This document shows, piece after piece, positions 12,076-25,657 of a DNA stretch of 64,000 nucleotides. The DNA lies in assembly GCA_026874595.1 (NCBI GenBank), contig CM049320.1, forward strand, positions 21,395,714 to 21,459,713, written 5' to 3'. Position numbers and translations under genes: made by a program. The notes under the pieces were generated by a model. It was not told the origin of the DNA and ran no database searches. It saw only the letters and a program-made list of their open reading frames with translations. The number at the start of each line of letters is the position of its first letter. Positions within the stretch are counted from its first letter, which is position 1. This stretch comes from Sipunculus nudus (lineage: Eukaryota > Annelida > Sipuncula > Golfingiida > Sipunculidae).

Positions 12076-13058
12076 CAGCGTATATAAATGTATTACGTTA
12101 CCTTAACGTACCTTCAGAAAACACAGTCAAGTGCCAATTTGAAACGACATTTTAATTAATTTTTTTTAAATAAATTTGTTGCTGCCGAAATTAAATGTTC
12201 CAGCTGTATGAGAAATTCAATTTTCTTTAAGACCGTTTTTCTCAATGTTAAATACATATTTGAAGCCTCCTTCTAATACTTATAATTAAAGGCACTTATA
12301 AAGGCAGTAGCTCGCTACACGTGGTTAATCTGTCAGGCAAACTTTAGGATTGGTTTCACACTTTTTGATGACGTTATATATTTTTTACCGTGTGATAAGA
12401 GCAATGCTGACTACGGTCTGATGGAAAATGCTTTTCTGTAATAGAGATATCGCACAGAATGTTTAATTTTGACTGAACCACTGAATGGAATAAATTGTAA
12501 AATGTTTCACCAATTGCTATTTTAGTTTATGTTCTGAAACAACCTCAAGGACACCACGGGACAGTACCTGTCCTACTTTTGCATAATGAGTTAAAAATAC
12601 TTCATGCAACGTCAACAAATCGCATAAAGAATAACGTATAGATTTTGTTTATGCCACTGCAAGATGTTGGTGCCAGGAGGAATTTATACATTTGACCGTT
12701 ATAAAATCATTAACCTGGATACAAGTATTTGAAAAATGTCTGGTATTTGATTGTGTAACGATTCAGGGACATTACTGAAATAAATAAGTCAATGGTCTCA
12801 TACCTGGCTGGCTGATCACATTCTTCAACCCGCCCTTTACTATTCGGTAATTTTTCACCCTACCCCTCATTGTGCAGCATAGGGGTATACGTGTGAAACA
12901 TATATCAAGCGCCTGTCAGCCCCTCGACTACAGTTGTGTCTGGTAATGTCATGCAAGTCATTTAATTAAGTTAGCAAGTTCAGAATTGGCTCAAATATCT
13001 TACCAAACAGTCAGGTAGTCTAGTTTTTAAAAAAATATTCCTTAATAGCGGTAATGTT
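12076..13058. other. No gene seen
   Basis: AT-rich sequence. TCAAGCGCCTGT at 12905-12916 resembles the terminus of the foldback element at 41646-42302, but it is short. Confidence 0.35.
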
Positions 13059-13545
13059 GTCGAGTCCACACCATGCGAGTCAAAGTGCAAGCCTGAGTCC
13101 AGGCCACGCGAATTCAAGTCCAAGTCCGAGTCCTTGAAGTTCGAGTTCAAGTCCACCGTCATAGAGTCCGAGTCTCTCAGTGCTCGAGCCCGAGTCAAAT
13201 AAAACCATCTTTGTTTAAAACACTTTACGGATATTCAAGATGCATATATTTGTTATAATTTATACATACATACTAATTTAATGTTTAAATAAATTTAACT
13301 CCCGATGCAGAGATAAAGCTTTGCATATATAGCCTATTTTTTTCTCATTATTCCGTCAGTAGTTCACATATATAAATCTCTCTAGTAGTGTGCTCCCCTA
13401 TCTGAACGTCCACTTCATGTGACAGTGTCTTTGCCTCCTTAGACTCGAGAAGGACTCCCCCTAACATCTCCAGTCCGGAGTTCCGAGTCCGAGTACATCT
13501 CCGAGTCCACGACCCTCGAGCCAAGTCCGGACTCGATTACGTACT
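13059..13545. repeat. GAGTCC-block element, copy 1
   Basis: The left block at 13059-13200 is rich in GAGTCC/AAGTCC. An AT-rich core of about 240 bp follows, with CTCCCGATGCAGAG, and the right block (13440-13540) repeats GAGTCC/GAGTCCGAG. The core and the flanking blocks match the elements at 24222 and 53397. Confidence 0.75.
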
Positions 13546-16500
13546 ACAGCACTGTCAGGCGATATCGTTAACTTGATCAATGTCACATTTCATCAGTTTC
13601 TTGACTGTTCATTTAGAGGAGAACAAGTATTGATATATGACCATAAAACGTGGCACCTCTGAACATTGGTAAAGCCCGTTTCACACAATCACGGATAGCA
13701 ACACGGATCAGCTTTAATCCGTGGTGAACCGCGGACAGCAGCGTGATTTCGTAAACCACTGCGATAAGCTGAAGTGTGCTAGTTTTCAAAACCATGTTGT
13801 AAATCTATTGAAATAGCCTGTATTGGTTTACGTAAGAATATCTACACAGCGTACTGGAGAATGCTGTATTTAAGAAAACATCACTTTGGTATCGTTCATA
13901 AATATCTTTATCTGTACGTCAAATATTTTCTGAGGAGAAGCCACAAATATCCAGGAATCATGGACATCGTCATTTTACTGGTTATTTTCCCTACAAGTAG
14001 AGTTAAATTATAAAAACAATTCCTTCGCTTTGATGATTCTTCAAACAAAGACAGAAAAACATTTTTTTTTTGTTGATGATTTTCAACTAATCCCGGAAAC
14101 CCATTTAATGTATGCAAATGATTCTTCTAGATAAAAAAAAACACAAAACATGTTGTATTATACATCAAGTGTACGAAAATGGACCTTAGACTCTATTGAA
14201 AAAAAAGGCATAGATGAATAGCGTATACTTCGTAAAACGCGTAATAAATCAAATAAACACATTAAACATTACTAAATGAATTTTGCAGATATTTGCTGAA
14301 GATGCAAAATCATAGGATGTTAAATAAGTAAAATAAGAAATACACTCCATCATTTAACCTAATATCCTTATTACATGATAATAATTTCTCCTTTTATAAA
14401 GATGGCTTAAGTCAATATAATCAGAACACACTGTCTCCAGTTAAATAAAACCATTCCCAGAGCCAAGTACAAACAATGAGTTATATGAGCTTTAATGGTG
14501 TCCCAGATATGGCTGCTACATATAAAACAGTAACAAGAGATGTTTGAATTCTGACAATACAACTATACAGAGACAACGGAATATTCAGAATCTCATAAAC
14601 GTGTTGAATTTGGTAGAGGGGGCTAAATGGACCCAGTATTGTATTTCATTTTTACTTAGTGGGAGATTTTGCGTACAGTCTGCCGTATATAATACGTGCC
14701 CGTCCATTATGTCATCCAATATATATGTATATACATAAATATAGAATATGGAAATAAAATATAATATGATTTGTTTACAAACGATAAAATATTTATTTAT
14801 ATTTAATGTTTGCCCTAGTTATCCGGGTGCATTAAGTTAACGGTACGACCGTTGTCATGGCGACGTTCTCCAGATGACCTATGGTATGTTTAGCCCTTAA
14901 CTGAAGCGGTTAACCTGATGTTATCAGAGAAAGTTATCTCGGCTATCATCTTGTGATCTGAATGAATGAATCTTTCACATGATGTTCTCTCTTAGTTGGG
15001 TGACTTTTACAGCTCATCTGATGTATTTGAGAATAAGACATGCTTCGGTTTTTGATGTACGTTGTCAAATAAATATGTCTAATGCCTAATAAAGATGATA
15101 TTTTAATTATATGAAAGAACGTTGTTGAAGCTATAAAGAACTCCTGTCATAACATAACACAGTCATGCGAGTCGTTTTGTGTGTTTAAGGAGAAACCCTT
15201 TCAAGACTGCATTAGCCACGCTCTCTCTAATGGAAAGAATTCTATATTTGGGCATTACAATATCACGTGACAGGTGAGATGGAAAAAGTGTAAAAATGCA
15301 GAAAAAACAATTTAACATATTGGAATGCAAATATTGGCATATGTGTGTACATTACATACACATATACATTAATACACATAGAATGACTATTCTAATATAA
15401 ACTTTAATGATTACCGACAGACCCGAGGACGAACACAGGAAGAAATGTTAGTATATTGCTAAATAAGTTAAAAAAAGTTATGCATTTAATTATATTTTTG
15501 GGAAGGAATTTCGTGATATTTCAATTAAGGATCCTTGATCTTTAGTTAAATATAAACAAACATTATGTAAAAATATAATAAATAAAAGTCACATCTTACG
15601 CTGCCTTTTCGCAGTATATTTCAAATCTTGCTTATTAATATCAACATATTTTATTTCATGGAAATATATACATCCCTAAATTGCCCGCTAAACCAACCTC
15701 AATTTCGATTTTGCTACACTTGTTTGAGATTGATGATATTTCTGTCATATACAACTCATGCCTACTCATAATTTCCAGCGAGCCTGTCATTAAACTTGTC
15801 CTGGCGTTTCCTTTGAACGGTACACCACCGGTCAGAGAGAGGTACATCCGTCTCGTCAATGACCATTACTTCCTACACAAAATATGACCCGCTGACACTA
15901 ACACGATTTTAACGACACGTCAAGTGTGACCAGTTTATGTGGGGTTAACATAATAGTGGGGGCTGAAGTGTTAACATGGACCCGTCGCTGTTTTGATCAC
16001 AATTGATGTCACTGAAGCGACGCGGTATTTCGCAATTTCTTGTGAAATGCAACTGCAACCTTTTGAGGAAAACCCCTACACAGTTTGTGCAGGGGTTACA
16101 ATCGGAAAAATCCGTCTGAGTAATATTATACGGAGTGAACGTTGGTTAATGGGCTCGGGTACAGGGTCTTAGAAACAGGGATCAAAACTAATAGGTAAAC
16201 AAGTGAAAACTTTATACTTAACTCTCTCATGTTTAAGTATTCAGAGAGAAACGATGCGAGACACATAATCCAGGCATGCCTTTACATAACAAGTATATTT
16301 TTTCCTCTCTATTTCCCAGATTTAAGAGATAGAAATAGGTCCGCGGGCCCCTATATTTCGCCGCAACATCGCCTATATGTATGTTTCCTCTATATGTCGC
16401 GTCAAACTGGGCCACAGACAAATATGTATCAGACATTGAACACTACAACTGCTGAATATTACAACTGTGATTGAGCTGAGGCATCAGGTAATATGTATGT

Positions 16501-17930
16501 GAGTTTGTGTTTCGCATGTAAGCACCTAAAATATCCTTAAAATGAATTAATAATTACTTTAATATTGATAATTGTTTGAAGCTGATCGTACGCCAAGGTA
16601 TGCATCCTCATTCATGCAGATCCGCATAAAAATAAATAAACCAAATCCCTCGATTCCACATAGAATGAGTAATACTGAAACCTTGTGAGCTATTGGCAAA
16701 ATATTTGACGTATTTTGAAAACGGAAATCATAATGATTGTTGGAGAATTTGTGTTGTGAAAAACTAGTAAGCATTTACTATGACTATCGTTTTGCGAAGG
16801 CGTTGAGTAATGACGAAGTTAAAAAACGGCCGAGCTTTAAGACGACTAGTATTTTGGGAAAAGCTTATATGATCAGCGAAAGTCCTGTGAAAGCAGCCAC
16901 GCCAACCACCAGCTAAGCACAAGCGGGGGTTGGGCTGCAGCGATTTACAACATGATCTATTATCCCTGGGTAGTCTTAGACTGGATTCGCGAAAGGCAAA
17001 AAGGCTACCAAGTCCTTTTAGACGGGCTTGTCAATATAGCAGTTATGACGCTATTGTCATTTTCCTTGCATTTCAATGAACATCATGATTACGACATTTC
17101 CATGACGACGTTATTTTCTTACATTAAAGTTGATTTGACTGTCCACAAAATATCTAAAACAAAGATTAATTAATCTTAGTGGAATTTTGTGGAAAGGGGA
17201 CTATGTATAAACCACGGTTGATATATTAATGAATCTATTGTAGGGAGAAACATACAGGACAGCAGAAAAACGGCAAATACGGCTGCATATTTTTTTCATC
17301 TTAATGGGAAAGGGCTGATTTTGCTACAAGACTGCGGCGAAATTCATTGAAAATTTACGGAGAACAGTTCGGCCAAACCCACATACACACACACAACCAA
17401 TGTTGCCTATTTAAACCCATGCTACCTTCGTTAGCGCAGATGATAAGGTATAACTAAGTTGTCTGGTTAAATTTTTCAGTTACGAAAGAAAGGACATAAT
17501 GCCTTGACCTGTCCCAAGGATGTAGTTGGAGGAAAAAGCATTAATCATGAGATGCGATGCCTGGCGTTTGTCAGAATGCACATGACATCAGCAAGTCACT
17601 CACCGCGCATGCGCGTGTCAAATTCCTGACGGTTGTTTACTTATATAACATCTATATGGGGTAACACCTTCATCAGATATTTATCACTTTTGTCTGTCTG
17701 TTTATGTGTACACAGCATTACTCGCATATTAGCCCCGCGGTCAGGTGGAAATTAAAGACCCGATCAGGAACAACCAGTAAAAACAGTATATACTTAAACA
17801 ATTATATAAATTAATTTTGAATCGATGAATAGTTTGATGCTCAAACTCATCTCAGTTTATTCGAAATGGCACATATGACTTTCATGATAAATTGTATACT
17901 TTTGTGGCCATTTTATGGAAGCGAATGTAC
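13546..17930. other. No gene seen
   Basis: AT-rich sequence with several 60-80-codon open frames on both strands. None has a domain, codon bias or a splice context that I can support. Pieces around 16000-16100 are locally less AT-rich. Confidence 0.35.
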
Positions 17931-17932
17931 CA

Positions 17933-18248
17933 TTTTTTTTTTTTTTTTTTTTTTCATTTTTACTTCTTACTTCATGTAGGCGAACATCGTGATAGTAAAT
18001 TACACATATTATACAAATATAATACATATAGTACAGATGTTTATAACAGTGTCATTTTTCCGTGGCAGACTTTTCTGTTGGTGGCGAGAAAAATTCTGCT
18101 AACCCCCCCCCCCCCCCCCCCTCTTCCCTCCTTGGCCCATAACCGTCCCCATGCCAGCCTTGATATGCCTGCTATTCCCCTGATTTTCATCTCATTTTTC
18201 TCATCGTATGTTTTGTTTCAAGAGGAACATAGGGGGGGGGGGGGGTTA
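17933..18248. repeat. Poly-T, poly-C and poly-G runs
   Basis: T-run at 17933-17954, C-run at 18103-18121 and G-run at 18232-18245. The C- and G-runs face each other about 110 bp apart and could pair. Confidence 0.85.
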
Positions 18249-18249
18249 C

Positions 18250-18977
18250 ACGTATCCCTCACATGTATGTAAGGGGATGAATCACATTATTAAATTTCCA
18301 GATAATTTCTTCAATCTGATTATAATTTCGTAATATTTTCCTCAATAACATTTCTATTATACACATCATATTTGGAAAATTTAGGATATTGCTTGTGTTA
18401 ACTGCCTTAGAGAATTGGCATAAATATCAGTGTATGTTCTGAATGTTTAAAAAATGAGAGAGGGGTTAGGCCCTGGGTGTCTATGTCGGGGGAGGGTTTT
18501 TGGGGTTTCTATCAACACTCCTTTGGAATTCCCCCTTACATTTTCTCAGCTAAGAAGACCCTTATTCTCATCCGGTAAGCCCTCACAAATCACACCCTGT
18601 AATTACGTGTCCTATGACAGGCACACGTTATTGGTCAGAGAGTGGTACGTCCGGGCGCCAGTGTCTTGATACACCACATATTATACCGGGAACTTGACCA
18701 TAACGTCATGACTTGGTACACCGAGGGCGATCAGTCATCTGTGACTCATGTATACATGGTCATAGCCGAAAGTGACGCCGATGTTATAGTATGAACAATT
18801 GAGCTATCTTGAGCAACTATGATTTTCACAGTAAATTTGTGGAGTTCCTCCTTTATTGTGAAATGTGTAAACAATTTTGGCATCTCCCTTTTGTCCAGTA
18901 TTAGTATGTTCTAAAGACAATAAGGAATCCCAAAAATAGAACAACTAACTGCAGATCAACACTATCTGTCCGTCCAC
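18250..18977. other. No gene seen
   Basis: Unremarkable AT-rich sequence. The open frame at 18454-18669 has no signature. Confidence 0.35.
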
Positions 18978-19143
18978 GGGCCTGGACAGCTGAGTGGTAA
19001 ACCGATCGGCTCTCTCCGCTGGCGACCTGGGTTCGATTCACGGCGTAGCTATCAGAGTGCATGGGTTGTAGCGGTCCCTCCGAGGTCGGTGGTATTCTCT
19101 GAGTCCTCCGGTTTCCTCCACCTTACCGACTACTAAGCGGCAA
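18978..19143 (+). repeat. tRNA-derived SINE, copy B
   Basis: CTGGACAGCTGAGTGGTAAA (A box), GGCTCTCTCCGCTGGCGACC, then GGGTTCGATTCACGG (B box). The body CCGAGGTCGGTGGTATTCTC and TCCTCCGGTTTCCTCCACC follows. It is the most complete copy and is colinear with copies A and C. Confidence 0.75.
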
Positions 19144-20869
19144 CATCCGAGCTAGATAATGCCTCGCATATTTTTTATAACTAGTTGTACAATTCATGTA
19201 AAATATGTAAAGTTTATTAAAGTCTGTCCGTTTGTCTGTCTCATAAAAACCCCATGTCACCAAGGGTTGACATATGGATGGTGGGAAACATTTTACAAAT
19301 ATAGGTTTTTGCGTAAGTCCAATCCAAATGGACTTCGAGAATCCGTCACGGTCTCAGTAAGAGTTAAGCATATGCTTCCTTGGACCGTTTATTAAAAGAC
19401 TTGGTTTATATCCATACTGGATATGCTGTTTTGAGTAATCATCTAAAGCACTTGAATATGGACAATCTTGGCACAGTTTAAACATATTTATAACATTAAA
19501 AAAGCACACGGCATTTGGAAGCGTTTGCTAACGCAAAACTACTGAAAAGTGTTTCAGATTTAAAGATTATGTATATATGTAATTTTACTGTCGGTACAAA
19601 AAAAATTATCGAGGGCAGAAAGTCACATGACCGGCCGAGAAGCGGAGGGTTTTTGTGTATAACGAGGGCTACCAATTAAGCTGGCAGTTGTCATGACGCG
19701 CATGACGAAATCTGTTACCAAGGCACTCTCGTGGTTACCAAGGAACACGTGGTTACAGAATGGTTGTTTGAGTCCTTGTCATTTGTTTCATGTATCATAC
19801 ACGTGCGGGGTAACAACTCTTTAGTCCATCATGATCACTATTTCATGTTTTGCACAAGTAAATAACATACTCAGAGGATAGTTAGGACTATAATAATATA
19901 AACTATTAATATTTTAATTATATTAATGACAAAACAAAGAGTCAAGTTCATATATCGGAAAAGTAATAAAAATACTGTAAACGCTCATATTTACAATATT
20001 TTCTTAATACATGATATATTCTTAATACTTAATATCTTAAACGGAAATATCGAAACACGTACATTTACGTGTTCTGATAAACCTTTATTTCAGAACATAG
20101 AAGCATTGAACGTATGTGATACAAACTTCCATCTAAATTTAAACGGATGCATTAAGGTAATGTCATTTGTATTTTGTTTTATATTCTCGGTCTGCTTTCG
20201 TAATCATTTCATTATTTGCATGAAATAAATAATATAAATACCATAATATGCATTTTTCACAAAATATATCAAAATAAATCTTGCTTGTGTATATTTTATT
20301 CGTATTTTATAAAATAACACAAAATGTTTTGCAGTTTGATCATAAATTTGAATTCAAAGCAAAAAATTCCTAAACCGAAGGACCGTTATTGAAGACTTCC
20401 AAAAACGCTACTTATGTTGACGTTAGGTAAGTAATAACATTCATGTGGCGTGTAGCAGTGTCACGCAGTTCCAAAAAAAACCTTCATAAATATATGAACC
20501 GTTGGCATCCTGCGTTGTCACCAAACAACAAAAGAAAAACGATAGAACAAAAGCCCTGGAATACCACGCCGGCCATGCATGACAAAGAGTGAATCCTTTG
20601 TTTTAAGGTTCATTCTTGACAGGTGACAAACGGAATGCTATCACTCCGGCGGCAAACGTGAGAAGAAAAAACTTATTAATAGTGCAAGCCACCTTAAACG
20701 TGTAAAGTAGGAAAGTTTTCATTATGGTAAAATGGGTTTGTTTATTGTCTGATACCACTGACGATGTCAGTCTCATCCTGTTGTAGACACTTAATCTTCA
20801 CAGGCAGCATACTATGCAGCACACGTTATGTGACGCGATGTGAGGGTATTAATAATCCTGGACAATTCA
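19144..20869. other. No gene seen
   Basis: AT-rich sequence. GTTACCAAGG occurs twice near 19715-19745. No coding evidence. Confidence 0.35.
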
Positions 20870-21013
20870 ATGATTAAAACGCTCTGCTCTCTCCGCTGGT
20901 GACCCGGGTTCGATCCCGGGCTTGAAAGTGAGAATATATTGTCGTGGCCCGTCCAAGGTCGGTGGTTTTCTCCGGATCCTCCGGTTTTCTCCGCTCCTAA
21001 AGACTACAGAATG
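20870..21013 (+). repeat. tRNA-derived SINE, copy C
   Basis: The A-box half is degraded (TGATTAAAACGCTCTGCTCTC), but GACCCGGGTTCGATCCCGGG and the body GTCCAAGGTCGGTGGTTTTC, CTCCGGATCCTCCGG are intact. Confidence 0.75.
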
Positions 21014-21246
21014 CCACCACCAGAGTCGAGGTGAATGAGTCGATTAGTCAAATAATTATTTGTTCAATCTATGTAAAACAAAAAAGTTTAATTCTACATT
21101 GTCTGCACCTTATTACCAATTAACATATGGATGATGAGGGTAAACCTTTAGCGCAGGGATTTAAACCACAACCCGCTCCGTGGGAAATCCTATACCTCTA
21201 GAAAGGCTAATGTTAACTAATATCACCCCATTAATACGATAAACAG

Positions 21247-21251
21247 TATAT

Positions 21252-21306
<55 letters not shown>
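21247..21306. repeat. (TA)n microsatellite
   Basis: Nearly pure TA with one TAAATA interruption. Confidence 0.9.
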
Positions 21307-21310
<4 letters not shown>

Positions 21311-21985
21311 GCCCCAAGAATCACCCGTCTTACAGTATTAATTTCCACCAGGTGACGGCACCGGGAGCAGTTCCATGATGAATGAAAGATGTACATATAA
21401 TTACACATGCAAATTAAAACGTAATTTTGTCTATAGTTCGTCCCAACAAGGGGCGCCCATGTTATTTATTTAAAAAATCATTTTATTTTGAAAATTTGCC
21501 TGTGATTAATTCAACCAGGCACTCCGGTAATTATTTTCAAGAAAAGCACTGCCATACTATGGGAAGTCTATTCCTGTCACGACTAACTGACTGAAGTGAC
21601 AGGGTCAAGGACACTATTTGACAGACGTTGATTGGATGATGGTAGCACTTGGTACCATAAATATGATAAAATAAATCGTCACTTGAAAGTCGTAATCCTG
21701 CTTTGACACTTCATGAGGAAACATCTGATAGGTTGCAAAGTAAACTTTTAACACGTTTGACTAAAATGTTTCATTCTCTGTTGCCGGAATGCACAAAAAT
21801 TCTGTCATTGTAACATATTGAACAGAAATATCATCATGTCAAAATTATTGAAAAAAAACACGCGCCCCCTGGTGGGACGGACCATAGATCCTAATCAAAT
21901 CCATGATTTGAAAAATATCTTATCCATTAGTCACAGGCCTTGGGTATAGAATAGTGACAGTTATGTATGAGCAGAATGAATAACG
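21307..21985. other. No gene seen
   Basis: AT-rich sequence with no open frame or recognisable repeat. Confidence 0.4.
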
Positions 21986-22441
21986 ATGATGATGATGCTG
22001 GTGGTGGAGGTGGTGGTGGTGATAGTGATAATGGTGATGGTGGTGATGATGATGATGGTGATGATGATGATAGTGAAGATGATGTTGATGATGGTGATGA
22101 TGGTGACGCCGACGACGATGATGATGATGGTGATGATGATGATGATGATGATGATGCTGGTGGCGGTGGTGGTGGTCGTGGTGATAGTGATAATGGTTAT
22201 GGTGGTGATGATGATGATGATGATAGTGATGATGATGATAGTGAAGATGTTGATGATGGTGATGATGGTGACGCCGACGATGATGTTGATGATAGTGATG
22301 ATGGTGACGCCGACGACGATGATGATGAACGTGATGATGATGATGGTGGTGGTGGTGATAGTGATAAGGATAGTGGTGGTGGTGGTGAAGATGATGATGA
22401 TAGTGATGATGATGATAGTAATTATGATGATGATGATGATG
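21986..22441. repeat. GAT/GGT/GAC trinucleotide array
   Basis: About 455 bp of imperfect GAT, GGT and GAC triplets. A GATGGTGACGCCGACGA motif recurs three times (near 22099, 22263 and 22304), showing internal duplication. Triplet periodicity keeps three frames open on both strands (poly-Asp, poly-Met, poly-His or poly-Ile), which argues against coding. Confidence 0.9.
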
Positions 22442-23038
22442 CACCCTTGCATATGAGGGTAAAAATTCTCAAGTTTATCAGTTTCCTTATTGTTGAGTTA
22501 AATATATTCAGACTTTAGACATGAAATTTCCTCTTTCTTCAAGAAAATCTTAAGGTTTACTTTCATAGAACAACAATCTTTTTGAATATTTTTGCTCTAT
22601 GGTATTTATTCTTAGGAGTTAACAGTGATTTATTTAACTATAGCAAGGCCCACGTTGAGGGAAATATAAATAGGACTCTTTACAAATACCTTGAATCTAC
22701 GATAGTTATAATACTTCTAATCCTCATCTTCACCGTGATATGAGTAAATATTTAGATAATAGTACAACATAAAGCTAATGTCAAAAGTCTTTTATCAATA
22801 TCGATACGCCTGAGTTAAAACTTTGTTAGACCGTATAAATTGCACTAGTAGTTGATTAGAAATAGTGGTGACCGGACCGTACGCTGTGACAAGGCAGACT
22901 GACGTCACCACTTATTGTAAAAAAATAAAGTCAACAACTGAAAATAAAGTTCCAATGCTTGAGAATTATACAGGAGTGTCTCTGTCTCTGTATATGACCA
23001 GGTTTCAGGTCAAGTCTACACTGCCATTACCATTCCAC
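22442..23038. other. No gene seen
   Basis: AT-rich sequence without a recognisable feature. Confidence 0.4.
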
Positions 23039-23880
23039 GAGTGACGTCACAGTTGATGTATTTATAGAAACTCACCCATAACGACACGCGACAAGGAAGC
23101 GCATTTTTGTAAAGCACTGGAGGAAGTGGGGAGGGAAGAGGGCAAGGGAGATATACTATTTTTTATATATAATAATATTGTCTGTGGCTTATTTTTTATA
23201 TCATGAAGGAAACAACGTACGAAATCGGGGGAAATCTTAATCATTGGCTGATGGGCAAAAGAAGAAAATAAATCTTTAAATATATATATTTTTTTCAAGA
23301 AAATCAAATAAATCAATTTCGACAAAATTTCCTTTTGTTATACACTGCTTTTACCTGTTATACCAAAGCAATTCTGGTGTAATCATGTTGCCTCCCGCTG
23401 AGATTCTTCGAGTGACGTTACCGTTGATATATTTACAGAAACTCACTCATAATGACACGCGACAATAAGGACGCATTTCTATAAGGCACTGGACCAAAGC
23501 GGTCCAGGATGGGGGCGAGGGAGAGATAATCTTTATGGATTTTTTCGTATACCACGATGAATCACCTAAGGAAATCGGGAGAAAACATATCTATTAAGCA
23601 AAAAAAGATAAAATAAAATGAAAAGTTAAGTTTCTCAGGCACTGCGACCGCTCCCCCCCCCCCCCCCCCGACAATAATGACGCTTTTTTTGTAAGGCACT
23701 GGACCAAAGCGGTCCAGGATGGGGGCGAGGGAGAGATAATTTTTATGGATTTTTTCGTATACCACGAGGAATCACCTAAGGAAATCGGGAGAAAACATAA
23801 CTATTAAGCAAAAAAAGATAAAATAAAATGAAAAGTTAAGTTTCTCAGGCACTGCGACCGCTCCCCCCCCCCCCCCCCCG
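23039..23880. repeat. Tandem ~210-bp repeat, three copies
   Basis: Copies 2 (23461-23669) and 3 (23670-23879) are nearly identical with a 210-bp offset. Each ends in a run of 17 or more C. Each contains ACTGGACCAAAGCGGTCCAG, a dyad with 7-bp arms. A diverged first copy (about 23083-23300) shares GACACGCGACAA, CATTTNTNTAA, GGGCAAGGGAGATA and AAATCGGG. The preceding GAGTGACGT..C..GTTGATGTATTT segment occurs at 23039 and again at 23410. Confidence 0.8.
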
Positions 23881-23989
23881 CCAATCAACATTTTATATTG
23901 ATCTTTCACAGCTAGGAATTTTTTAGCCGATTCTGAGCTCCAACCGCTCGGATATTTCATGTAAACAGAATAATAAAACTTCGATCAAA

Positions 23990-24215
23990 TAAATTTCTTA
24001 TTGTTAGTTACCAGTTTAGCAAAACAATCCAGATATAATCATATTGTCACCTTATAATAGAAATCTACCATCAAAAACCTATGATATAAAGAAAAAAATA
24101 ATCGCCCAACCGCAATGCATTCATTCTGAAAAAATGTGCCTGACAAACTAACTTTTATTTCTAGCTTCGTGTTATTGAAGGCCGTGAAATCTGAAATGAT
24201 TTCCTTCTGCCTTTT
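23990..24215. repeat. Repeat piece shared with 54300-54480
   Basis: Both stretches run from AAAATAAATTTC / GTTGTTATATAG through AATCATATTATAA-like sequence and the CCGCA...TTCTGAAA...TGCCTGA(G/C)AA piece. The similarity was read by eye and is partial. Confidence 0.4.
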
Positions 24216-24221
24216 ATATTT

Positions 24222-25215
24222 TGAGTCCGAGTTCAGGCCACTCGAGTCCGTGTCCAAGTCCGAGTCCTTCAGGTTCGGGTCCATGATCATCCTGTTAAAG
24301 TCGGAGTCATATGGAACATGAGGCATAGACCGAGCCCTATACAAATCACCTATATATTACTATAAAAAATTGATACATAGAAATTTGAAATTTTCACGTG
24401 CGTTTTTAATTGTCAATTTATGCACACGATTTTTACTTGTGATTTTTCTTAAATGTGTAATTACATTTTTCTCCCGATGAAGAGCTATTCGGTAATGCAC
24501 GTATAGCCTTTTTGTAATATTTCTGTAAATAGTTCGCACATTTATGGAAGTCACCAGATACTTTTTTTTCTTTCTACTGGACTCGAGATGGACTAGACCG
24601 TAAGTCCTGACCCCCGAGTCCAAGAACAAGTCTGAGTCCAGGACCCTCCATTCCAGGTCCGAGTCCAGGACCCTCCAGACCAAGTCCGAGTCCAGGACCA
24701 TCGAGTCTTAGTCAGATTCCAGGACCCTCGAATCCAAGTTCGAGTCAGAACCCTCGAGTCAAAGTCCGAGTCAGGACCCTCGAGTCCAAGTCCGAGTCAG
24801 GGACCCTCGAGTCCATTTCCGAGTCCAGGGCCCTCGAGTCAAAGTTGGAGTCCAGGACCCTAGAGTCAAAGTCAGAGTACAGGACCCTCGAGTCCAAGTC
24901 CGAGTCAGGACCCTCGAGTTCAAGTCGAAGTCAGGACCCTCGAGTCCAAGTCCGAGTCAGGACCCTCGAGTCAAAGTTAGAGTCCAGGACCCTCGAGTCG
25001 CAGTCAGAGTCCAGGACCCTCGAATCCAAGTCCGAGTCCAGGACCCTCGAATCCAAGTCCGAGTCCAGGACCCTCGAATCCAAGTCCCAGTCAGGACCCT
25101 CGAGTCTAAGTCCCAGTCAGGACCCTCGAGTCCAAGTCCGAGTCAGGACCCTCGAGTCCAAGTCCGAGTTAGGACCCTCGAGTCAAAGTCAGAGTCCAAT
25201 ACCATCGAGTCTACG
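24222..25215. repeat. GAGTCC-block element, copy 2, with a long 26/27-bp minisatellite
   Basis: The left GAGTCC block (24222-24345) and the AT-rich core with CTCCCGATGAAGAG resemble copies 1 and 3. The right block has grown into about 23 units of 26 or 27 bp (GGACCCTCGAGTCCAAGTCC plus GAGTCA or GAGTCCA). The 9-residue repeating frame at 24845-25228 follows from the 27-bp period. Confidence 0.85.
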
Positions 25216-25452
25216 AAAGGTGTTATAAGATACGTGGTTTTCAGAACTAAAATGCAAATTGGTGAGAACGTAAAATGACCACCATGCATCTTGACAATAT
25301 GTGAAAATAAGTTCGCACGACAAAAATACCGCATTAAGACTTATTATGCAGCCGTGACGTACACGATTGTCTCCTGAGACAGAGCGATACCTACACACAG
25401 TGGCAGCTATCAACATCTATACATTCTTCACTTACCATCAATACACATGCTT

Positions 25453-25549
25453 CCCCCCCCCCCCCCCCCACTCTCTTTTGATTATTTTTCTCGTTATTCC
25501 CTAAAACAAAACTAAATACAATGAAGTATAAAAATGCCGATGAACACAT

Positions 25550-25612
<63 letters not shown>

Positions 25613-25657
25613 GTCTGTTTGTCTGCCTACATGTCTATATCTCTTATCTGTCTATCG

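Noticed and set aside
16952-17173. 73-codon plus-strand frame
   Set aside because: No domain, no neighbouring exons with a matching phase, ordinary AT-rich surroundings.
21967-22518. Overlapping long frames (poly-Asp, poly-Met, poly-His, poly-Ile)
   Set aside because: All come from a GAT/GGT trinucleotide array; several frames are open on both strands at once, which is typical of triplet repeats.
24845-25228. 127-codon frame with 9-residue repeats (RTLESKSES)
   Set aside because: Translation of a 27-bp minisatellite inside a GAGTCC element; 26-bp units break the frame elsewhere.
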